A stretch of DNA of 64,000 nt from Siderastrea siderea (lineage: Eukaryota > Cnidaria > Anthozoa > Scleractinia > Rhizangiidae), in contig OZ034968.1 of NCBI GenBank assembly GCA_964030785.1, positions 43,462,186 through 43,526,185 on the forward strand, written 5' to 3'. The notes below the pieces were generated by a model. It searched no databases, was not told where the DNA came from, and saw only the letters and a list, made by a program, of their open reading frames with translations. Numbering within the stretch: the stretch's first letter is position 1; each line of letters begins with the position of its first letter. Shown here piece by piece: positions 55,457 to 64,000 of this stretch. The position numbers and the translations under genes were made by a program.

Positions 55457-58400
55457 CTATTGTCCTGGACAAAGATAAGGATGTTGTGGAGGCCCTTTAA
55501 TGGGGTCCATTGGCATTAAGTCACTTATGTGGAGCTGGCCAACACCAGGCCTTTCCAAGGCCTCGAATGCCATTTGCCCCTTTGTGTGGCGGTTGGCTGC
55601 GACTGATCTCACCTTTTTTGAAAACAATCTTCTGATGAAAAGGAGATCCCGTCTCGCGTCCTCATCATCACTGTCCACGACTGTGAGTAGTGAATTATCC
55701 ACGGGTGCAATATTTAAGCGCCGCTCGTCAATTTCATTGTTACTAAGACCATCTAATAAGCCATTTGCTTTTTGGCGTTTCATTTCCTCATTCCTCTTTT
55801 CCTAAATTGAAAAGAAAGCAAATAAATTCATTAAAAGGGTCATCATTGTTAATTGTAGGAATGACATTCATCTTGTTCTTCTCAAAAGAAATATTGGACG
55901 TGGTAGCTACATTTAATACACTGAACCTGCGTGAGCTTAAAGAAAGGAATGAATTGTGGCGCATTAAAATATTGTCTTTTCTCAGTCTGGTTTTGGAGTT
56001 GTCTGTTGTCCTTTGATATAAACATTTCAGAGAGTTCACAAAAAATTATTAAAGGGTTTGTATCCAATACTGTGACCACTTATGACATACTCACTTGTAA
56101 AATTGTTACCTTAGCAACTAGGAGATGTTTTAGTGGAGTTGCACGTTCCTGTGGTTATTCCATATAACAAACGTACAAACAAATCACCTCCCCTCTTTAT
56201 TTTGAAAGGGCCTTACAAATAAACGTTAATTATTTGTCACTTCACAGACACCTTATAGGGTAAATCAAAGAAAGAAAGAAAGAGTTGATAAATCAAAAAT
56301 CAAAATCAAAACTCTTTTATCTGGTTGATTCTACAGGCTGATAATTTGTGTCAATCATTGATAACGTTTTCACCCATAAAAGAAGCATTTTTGCTTGGGT
56401 AATTTTACGTCAAACACTTTACGTGTAGTAAACTCCGCAAATAAAATTGACAACAATAACTTGATTCCAGAAATCTTAAAAAGCGATCATGCCCGTGGGA
56501 TGCATCAGTCAAACATTTATGTTTTAAAAGCTGACCCACTGTACACAAATGCACGATACTCTGTACTTTATTCGAGTTCGTTTCGTTGTAAAACCCACGA
56601 GGTGATAAAGCGTACATTATAGATGTAAGCCCCACTAAGTACAGCGCTGAAAACAAAGTTGTTGATTTCAAAAAATTATAATCTTCATTCCTCATAGTCA
56701 TTATATTTATTCAGGGTGGTTACTCGAACAGCTTATTTGGATGTTAAATTAATGAATAAAGTTAAGCAAACTACAACAGCCTTCAACTTCACAAGCTCAC
56801 AGACCAGCCATTAAAGATAAGGCCATTACGGACAAAGGTATTATCGGTCCAGAATAGCAGCAACAGTGTCATAGCTTCGCATTCCCCACGTTTAGCTAGA
56901 AACGTGATTCAGAAACCTGTGGATCAAGAGTCAACATACCGCACCTCTCAGGAAGCAGGCACGGATCAAAGTCCACCAATCACAGCCGATGGTTTGTATG
57001 ACCGTCACAAGTGACAAAGCAGACAATGCACAGCTTTGCCGTCTTGTTCAGTGGATTATTTTTCACGTTCCGTTTTCAGGTATCTGTCACATAAAAGGTA
57101 AGTATTGCCAAAACAACAAATTGTATTTTTGTTGGCTTACAAAACATTTTATAAACTCTCCCAGCGAGGGCAAACACCAAAAATATGCGCTTACAGACTG
57201 TTTTGCAGCTGAACATTTACAAAACCACATGACTTCTTTTTTGTTCAGTTGTTTATAACGCTGTTCTTATACACATAAAGCCAATCGAAAACTAACTTTA
57301 AAGTAAGCCTTACACTTTTACTCCATTTCAATGCTCTCAGGAATCACAGAATATTATTGAACACCAACTTTCATGCAGTTCCTTTCAGGATCAACATTGA
57401 ACAAAGCTATGTAAGTGGCATCTTACCATGGTGAGACGATTTTTTGCGATTTTGGAATTGCCTCCTTTGTCTCTGTTCCTAGTTTGCTTCTGTCAGCTGT
57501 TGCTGACGTTGAGTGTGATATTATCTCTTAATTTGGAAACGGATAACACTCCTGCTGACTGGCATCATAACCTGGCTGTGTTTACTCAGCTGCTGGACGT
57601 AGCTCACCATTTCTTCAACTAAATCGTTTTCCACTTCACCCCATGGGACTATGGAATATATTATGGCACAGAAACTGTGAAACTCTACACAAACATTGCA
57701 AAAAATTATAAAATTATCTCAGGCTTTCTGGACGTTATTTCAAGGTTAGTGAGGGTCCTGACTTATTTATACAGGTATCGCACTGCTAGGAGTTCCAGTT
57801 GATGAATCGTCAAGCTAAATGATATGTTTAACTAGCAATAAGTAGGTGCGGAAAGCTTCTTACCATTTTTGGGATCAATGCGATCCTTAAACTCCACCCA
57901 CGCGTCTTTCATTAAATCCTAAAACGAATGAAAAAGTCAATTGACAAACTTCAAAGACTAGAAAATGAGAAACGAATCGATTATCTTGTTGTGCGAGTTT
58001 TTTTTCTCGAAAATGTTGACTTCCCATGGCTCTTTTATTTTCTTGCAGTGATGACAAACTGGAACTATTAAACATAAACAATAATATTAACATTCTAAGT
58101 GACAATTTTGTTACATACGTGTGTTGGGTTTGCAAATCATGCGTTTTTGTTGTGCGAAAACTTTATGTTTATGACTTGCCGAAGGAAACTCGTCCAGTTT
58201 CAATGTTTCTGATTACAAAAAACAATGTTTAACAGCTTGCCAGTAGTATTGCTTTAAATGGAGGTAATTGCTGTGAACAAAAAGTGCGACATTAAACAGA
58301 AAGAAACCCTTTTATGTCATAAAGTGCAAAATTATCTCGTACGAAATTTGTTACACACTTACCTCAGGCCTGACTGTTTCTGTTAAAAAATTTTTTAACA

Positions 58401-58476
58401 GATCTCTCTTTTTAACGATCTTTTTATCGTTTGCAATAATGACTTCTAAGAGTTCCTTAGGATTGTTGACTTCCAT
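55457..58476 (-). CDS. Four-exon gene of unknown function, about 186 residues
   Basis: Proposed coding exons on the minus strand are 58363-58476 (ATG, MEVNNPKELLEVIIANDK, GTAAGT donor), 57864-57918 (DLMKDAWVEFKDRIDPKN, GTAAGA donor), 57572-57618 (VEEMVSYVQQLSKHSQ, weak GTTATG donor) and 55457-55801 (acceptor CAATTTAG, EKRNEEMKRQKANGLLDG to a stop at 55457). Phases join without a break. The protein is mostly helical and charged, with an acidic DSDDEDARRD stretch and a C-terminal GPPQHPYLCPGQ. I do not recognise it. The weak third donor means an exon may be missing in the 1.8-kb intron. Its first exon faces the plus-strand gene at 58699, suggesting a shared promoter. Confidence 0.5.
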
Positions 58477-58698
58477 TTTACGGCAAAAAGAAAGCCATCA
58501 AAAAGACACAAGAAAACCAACAAAAGAGTACAATTCAAAAAAGTTGCCATCGAGGAAAAGTTTCCAAGGAGAAAAATTTTGTCTCCCGACCCACATTGCT
58601 GTTGCCATTTTCCTGCCACTGAACGATGTGGATGCTCATGATTGGCTCCCTCGATTTGGTTCCTTGCAATTATTGGCTGAAAACGAAGTGCTCGTGTC
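58477..58698. promoter_or_regulatory. Short intergenic region between divergent first exons
   Basis: About 220 bp separate the minus-strand ATG (58476) from the plus-strand candidate ATG (58699). No TATA box is obvious. The plus strand is open over much of it, so the plus gene may start further upstream. Bidirectional promoter use is inference from spacing. Confidence 0.3.
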
Positions 58699-61600
58699 AT
58701 GTTGCAAAAATCCGACTTGGAAACGAGATGGTGTTGCAGGATGTTTCTAATGGTTTCATTTTCTGAGAAATTAAGTGACTTTTTGTACCTGAAAAGGTTT
58801 TTTTTCAGCACGCACCCCGTTGGCAATTCGAGTTCTCTCTTGCTGGGTAAAAGGAAATGCTTTTGCCCAGACTGCAAGGGGAAGCTTCAGTCCTTAAATA
58901 TTGTTAAGAGGCATCCCTCCTTGTTTTCAATACGTGGTAAGTGTCATTCTTTATCTTTGTTTGGAGGTGACTTAACTTGAAACAAACAACTAGTTAAGCA
59001 CAGGTTTAAAACTGTTTTCTTTGTAAATGCTGTTAGCTGAGTTTTTGTCCGACTACAAATTTAATTTATCATTTTCTCTCTCGCTTTTTTCCTCAATGGT
59101 CTTGTATTTTTTGGAACATAACACTCCAACCCTTTACCGTGACTGATTTTTCATGGTAATTTTTTTTACAGCATATTAGAATTCACGTTCTGTTTTTAAA
59201 TACAGGGTCTGAAAACAATGATTCATGTTCTGAAGAGTTGAATTCGAATGTGAGTTCTTTATACAACCACAAATTAATATAGACTCACCTGCTTTGAAAA
59301 ATTAATAGCAATGTTAATACTCTAAACTATGGGGAAAAAATGATAATATGCAGCCTGGTTGTTAAAGAAGTCAAGATAACTTATAAATGCCATTTTCGTG
59401 AAGTTGAGCATTTATCAAGTGTATGAAAACATACATGTTGTGTTACAGTGATGCAATGTAAATTTGTCTGGCTTGCCTTGAGCAACTCGTGATATTTCTT
59501 TAATGGAGCAACCACTCGTGTATGTGTGAAGTCCGATTTAGACAGTACGATCTCTGCTTAAGGATCAGTCATGTAAAACTTAAGATGCATGCACTGCTAC
59601 AAATAGTATCCTGCAAAGATCACAAACAACTTTTGTGATTGAACCAAGTGCCTGTGGCTACGATTGTTGTAAGGTTTCAAAACATGTTTCAAAAATCACA
59701 CATCGTGTGGAACAGTCGTAGGCAAGTTGAAGGATTTACACGAAACAAATAGCATCATTAAGGCCATTAGTCAACAATTTGCATACAACAAAGTCATACT
59801 GTCTTAATCGGCCCTGACTCAATGATTATACGTTGAAATTGTTCCTGTTTATTTATTTTTTTAATGGGGAAGGTGTAACTAAAAAGACTACTGAATGGAA
59901 TAGTTTGCTTGGAATGGAATATTTATTTTATACAATATGTGCACCTTAAAGAATACGTAACTTGACTGGAAAATATGCTTAAGAGAACACAGTTCTTTCA
60001 TCAGGGTAGCAACTTTACAACTGGAAAGAGTGCTAGATGACAGTAACTAACAGGGAATACATTACTTTGTCACAGCATGATAACGTATGAGCTGGATGCC
60101 AGTGGAAAATGTTACATTTTGCACCAAATGCGTATCTTGCACTCAGCTTTATCTTGTTCTGTTTCATTTACATTTGCTTTCTGACTTGTTATAATTTTGT
60201 TACATAATTGTGAGAATTTTGTTTTGCTTAAAAAGTTTAAAAAATCATGCATTCAGTTGTAATTCAAATGTTTGACTGATTTAATGCCAGGAAAATTTAT
60301 GACAGGGATATTATCACTTTATTTAATTAAAAGGCGTCATATTTAGGGTGCCACAAGTAGTGTGTAAATTAAGTACCCCAGGGTAACTGATGTAACAATC
60401 TATGTAACATGGTATTTATCATTTAGTGATGAGACAATTAATAAAATTAATATTTTATTGTTTCATCAGCTGGTGTCAAAAACACTTCTTAATTTGTATG
60501 TTGAGGTCAGGCAGCAGTTTGGTAATCTCAACACTTCCCAAACATATAGATCTGTGACATCCATTACAATAAAAAGAGGTTAAATGCAATTCAAGAGTTT
60601 TAATTGAGGCTTAGCGGCCGTGATATATGAGCCCATATGCTATGTTTGAGAAGAAGCACAACTAGCAACAGTTTTTTGGTAGGTTTTAACAACACAATTA
60701 CCGGTCAAGTCGACTTGAGCTTGTTGAAAATGAAACGAGTATAATTGTTAAGTAAATTGTGGGGTTTGATAAGGCCGCAATACCATATTGCACATTTTTT
60801 AAATCAGGGTTATGATTCTTAAGATGATGTCGTGTGTGTACATGACATTAGAGTTATGTTGAGTAGCTGATGCCCTGTTGAGCAACCGATCGGTGTTATG
60901 TTTCCGAAGATTATTTTGTTTACACTCACCACATCAGGGTTATGATTCCACAATGATTTTAACTATACATCTGAGATCAGAATTATGAGTTAGAGATGAT
61001 GTTTTGTTATTCATAGAATCCGGTTATGATTCCACAAATGATGCTATGTATGCACAGCAGATCATGGCTCTGATTATGATATGATTTCATTTGTCATGAT
61101 CACACACATCATGTTATGATTTGTTAATGGTTCTATTAGTCAAAAGAATCATCACACGAATCATTATGGATGATTCATTAGGGCATATTCCTGTGACATT
61201 AGATAAGTATTCTTGTTTCAATTACGTCAATAATTACTTCTGACGGTTAACTTTGTTCTTATTCTCCAGACAATTTATCTCCAGAGTTTGCCTCTACTGC
61301 TGCAAAACCACTTTATTTCCCTGGAATCTTCAAGACGTTTACTAGCTTATAAATCGTGTAGAGTCATATCCATGGACAAAACTCATAACCAGTAGTACAC
61401 AACAAGACCCTAATTTTCGTTCTCAATTATATCTTCATTATAATGTTCCATATTTTGTTCCACTTTTTGTCCGCAAACCCCTCAATAGCACTGCATTTTG
61501 CGTACCCAAACTGCTCTTGCACTGCCAGAGAACCTGTTATGCAGGCTACCCTTGTTGTTCTATAGTAACTGTTATTTGTGCTTACCACAGATGTAACTTC

Positions 61601-62017
61601 TTTCAGCTTTTTAGATATAACTGGTTTATCAGAAGGCTTGGATCCTCCAGATCCCTTTTCTCAGACAAGAGTTGGCAATAAAACTAATCTTTTCGTTGAA
61701 AAGTCGAACTTGCCTGTCTCAATCCAAGACGACAGTGATGACATGCAAGAATTTAGTGAAAGATCACTTTCTTGCACCTGCTCTTGTGCTTTTGGTCGTC
61801 CTGACCAAATCTAACTGTAGATGTATCTCTTTACATGTTGCAGTTTTTCACGAGGCTCATAAGCATATTGTTTGCTTCTAGGCTGTCAATGATAATACTT
61901 GACCTTGGAGAAGACCTGTCAAGCTCTGACAATGATAGTGACTCTGATAGTGATGAGGAGAGTGAATCTGAACACTCTGAGGACCCCAAATCCACTCGTG
62001 GGCCTTCTTGTGATAAG
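58699..62017 (+). CDS. Tentative multi-exon gene with an N-terminal CxxC zinc-binding motif
   Basis: Exon 1 ends at 58936 with a GTAAGT donor and encodes KRKCFCPDCKGKLQSLNIVK plus RHPS, a CxxC...H motif like the N-terminal fingers of several cnidarian multi-copy proteins. Exon 2 (59206-59249) joins in frame and encodes SENNDSCSEELNSN, with a GTGAGT donor. Later candidates are an exon from about 61598 (FLDITGLSEGLDPPDPFSQT) and 61882-62017 (LGEDLSSSDNDSDSDSDEES, donor GTATGT). The phase between exon 2 and the 61.6-kb exon does not fit directly, so at least one exon or the acceptor is misassigned. The start among several Mets is undecided. A protein with a finger followed by an acidic linker is plausible. 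The family is not named. Confidence 0.35.
59260..61570. other. Long intron-like stretch with degenerate repeats
   Basis: No coding signal. Around 60800-61180, GGGTTATGATTC(C/T), ATGATGTTATG and TCATGATC motifs recur at irregular spacing, perhaps a decayed minisatellite. Confidence 0.4.
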
Positions 62018-62025
62018 TATGTATG

Positions 62026-62144
62026 TTGTGGTTCAATTTTATCCTTGGTTCAATTTCTTTGTTTTTGTGTATAGTAATCTGTGATAATGAGCTTAAAACA
62101 AAAGAAAATAAAAAATTGAACCAAGGATAAAATTGAACCACAAC
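62026..62144. mobile_element. MITE with TGGTTCAATTTTATCCTTGG ends and an 8-bp target duplication
   Basis: An inverted repeat of about 32 bp (62026-62058 and 62112-62144) is nearly perfect, with about 50 bases between the arms. ATGTATGT is present on both sides (62019-62026 and 62145-62152), the size expected for a hAT insertion. The repeat family seems common in coral DNA, from memory. The left duplication overlaps the GTATGT donor proposed for the exon ending at 62017. Confidence 0.75.
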
Positions 62145-62599
62145 ATGTATGTCATTGTTCTTACAAAGAAGTGACATTTTCATGAATAGATTTTGCATTT
62201 TCTCTATGGCAGTTGCAAGATTAGATAATAATTGCTTGTTCAAATACACTTGTTTGTACACTTTTTGTATTAATTTTTTCCAAAATGGTGTAAATGAAGT
62301 AACGTGAATGTCTGTTTGTTGTTATCAACATTTATATGTGGCCCTGTTGGAAATCATCCTTTGTATCCCACAACTTGCAATGGAATAGCTAATTGACCAA
62401 TTTTGAGACTTGGCTGTGAGCTGTAGGAGAATGCTAAAACAAAAGAAATGAATATTATTCATATCTGAACCTCAATGTTTTTGTTGTAGTTGTGTTCACC
62501 TGTGCCTCACGGCATTTCAATATATCAAAATTGGACTGTTGTTACATGGCTGTTTTTGTGTTTGGTTTTCAGTGAATTCTTTGTTCTTGACTTGCCTGG

Positions 62600-63680
62600 T
62601 CAAGAAGTCTCTGTTGAACGCCTATTCCCCTTGCCAAGGTAACCATGCTCCCATAAAACAAACTGCCTACACCCAGCCTTTCTAAAACTTGCCACAGAGA
62701 AGTCCAGCGGCTCCACTCTTATATCGCATCTTGCCCTAATTGCCAGCTGGAGTACGTGCCGGTCTATGCATAAGTTGATGAATAGCTCATAAGGTGTGAT
62801 ACATTCTCTTCTTTGGCAGCATTTGTTCTCTTCTGGGGTGGGCATCTGAATGCATTTTTTGCATATGCGCACCCTAGGAACACCATCGACTGGGTCTGTT
62901 TGAGGACCATCATCTCGTTCATTTGCCATGCAAAATCCAGACTTTCTTGCTCATCGTCAATTAGCAGTACAAGTTGCCTCCTCTGTTGCCCCTCATCAAG
63001 ATCAGCTACAAATTCCTGCATTTTCAAAAGAAAAAAAAAATTACCTCAGAAAAAGACTAGTAGACCCGCCCCTTACTCTCTAAGGTATGCATGACACAAG
63101 GGTAAGGTTTTCGAACCCTTTTGGTCAAAACTGTAGTGTAGATTTTGAGCCGAATGCTCAGGGAATTCCTTCCCCAGGAAAATCTCTAAAATTTCTGAGG
63201 GAATACACCATATCTTACCTGGATTTCCTGCCTCGTATTTTCGATGTCACGTCTTTGACGTTCCATGGAACTCGAAGGTAAATGTGCTCGGGTCACAGTT
63301 TGAAGATTCTGATAACATAGTAAAAGCCATAAAACCAAAGTGTCAGGGATAAAAGCAAGGTGTCAGTAATGCAGCCACTAGGCAACAATCATTTTGCAAA
63401 AGAAGTTTGTATCATATTCACACATGGCTTTCGTGGAGTGCCACAGTTGCATTTGGTCGACACACTGTAATTTGGCCGTGCAGCAGGGGCAACCATGAGT
63501 ACTGCCATCCTTTCGCTTGGTTTTACAAGTGGATTTGCAATTGCAGTAAGTCCTCTCGAACTCTTCTTGCATGGCGTCTTGAGCAGTTTTATTTTCTTGT
63601 CGCTCTGATTCTGCAATCTTACCAAGAAAGCCGGAAAGGTAAGCTATTGAAGCATGGATGTTCAAGCTACTCTGTGGTAC
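62600..63680 (-). pseudogene. P2RX7-like domain plus cysteine-rich segment, frameshifted
   Basis: The minus strand at 63400-63665 encodes a cysteine-rich stretch (TYCNCKSTCKTKRKDG, GCPCC, and after a one-base shift CNCGTPRKPCVN). Below an acceptor at 63016 it encodes EFVADLDEGQQRRQLVLLI, then after a shift near 62935 PQTDPVDGVPRVRICKKCIQ, ENKCCQRRECITPYELF and FRKAGCRQFVLWEHGYLGKG. The last blocks match the P2X7 C-terminal ballast-like domain, which is multi-copy in cnidarians, often behind zinc-binding repeats. The expected continuation after GNRR is missing, being replaced by unrelated residues and a stop at 62600. It overlaps on the opposite strand a candidate plus exon at 62575-62640. Confidence 0.6.
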
Positions 63681-63819
63681 AAATAAAATACAAACAGGGA
63701 ATCGAAACGTTCAGACACACAAAAAAATTAACTTACCAGACTTAAATGTTTTGTCTCACTGGTTGTTCATCTCCCAACGATTTCACGGAAATGTCCGACG
63801 CCCGTTCGCCATCTCCCTT

Positions 63820-64000
63820 GCATCAGGAGCCTGGTCAGACCAGGGTAGACTGGGGCCAAAGCCTGGCCGGAAAGCCGAGGTGAGCCCAGCCACAAGACAG
63901 GCTTTGGCCGGACTGGCCAAGGGATAAAAAAACCGGGGAAGCCGTGGTCAGGCGGCCAGCCCGGCCTGGCCTGGCCGGGCATTAAACACCAATGCCAGCC
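63820..64000. repeat. GC-rich GCCTGGCCGG motif cluster at window end
   Basis: The sequence becomes abruptly GC-rich with repeated CTGGCCGG, GGCCGGACTGGCC and GCCCGGCCTGGCCTGG units that are partly palindromic. It may be the start of another element with a motif-array arm, but it runs off the window and no TIR is visible. Confidence 0.45.

Noticed and set aside
62575..62633. Plus-strand exon EFFVLDLPGQEVSVERLFPL with acceptor and GTAACC donor
   Set aside because: It lies on the opposite strand of the P2RX7-like segment, which has stronger family support. I mention it only as a possible overlap and not as a feature.

Overview
This window looks like nuclear DNA from an animal, most likely a cnidarian and probably a stony coral. 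It is AT-rich and spliced, with long gaps between genes, and nearly every recognisable coding stretch belongs to a transposable element or to one of the multi-copy gene families of unknown function that I know from coral and hydrozoan genomes. I see no prokaryotic operon, rRNA, free-standing tRNA gene or CRISPR array. The species call is inference from family content, not from a marker gene.

Layout. (1) 1-15.4 kb: one Tx1/L1-like LINE on the minus strand, cut into five pieces by four younger insertions (TE-A 446-1884, TE-B 2880-7470, an unclassified insert about 8346-10712, TE-C 11370-13655). TE-A, TE-B and TE-C each sit on a TA duplication, and reading across each insertion site brings the LINE frame back. 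(2) 15.4-19.6 kb: a decayed plus-strand copy of a cnidarian multi-copy gene. (3) 19.6-24.3 kb: a broken minus-strand BEL/Pao element without visible LTRs, followed by a LINE ORF1 fragment interrupted by a tRNA-derived SINE (25072-25378). (4) 26-29.7 kb: sparse, with two tentative exons and dispersed repeats. (5) 29.9-32.5 kb: a ZNF862-like hAT-derived gene with three frameshifts, next to a TTAA-flanked MITE. (6) 34.3-42.3 kb: two more decayed multi-copy genes (a C2H2-finger family and a P-loop family) with TE-D (37963-40024) between them. (7) 43.6-47.6 kb: an alternating inverted-repeat ladder, a LINE 3' fragment and dispersed repeats. (8) 47.8-54 kb: a DIRS-like retroelement, a homeodomain-like ORF ending at a probable CGA-to-TGA stop, and a KCIICQ-type multi-copy pseudogene. 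(9) 55.4-62 kb: the best candidates for live genes, a divergent pair whose first exons lie about 220 bp apart. (10) 62.6-64 kb: a P2RX7-like/cysteine-rich antisense fragment and a GC-rich repeat running off the end.

The most interesting structure is a set of TA-inserted elements (TE-A to TE-D) whose subterminal arms are dense arrays of short palindrome-forming motifs. TE-A and TE-B have nearly the same terminal inverted repeat but different motifs in their arms. TE-C and TE-D share 20 terminal bases and a homologous core, but their arms differ. TE-B also carries a spliced three-exon transcription unit whose last codons and stop lie in the antisense of another gene-family fragment, which looks like gene capture. 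Motif arrays of the same style but without a matched TIR occur at 33.48-33.68, 51.06-51.26 and possibly 63.8-64.0 kb.
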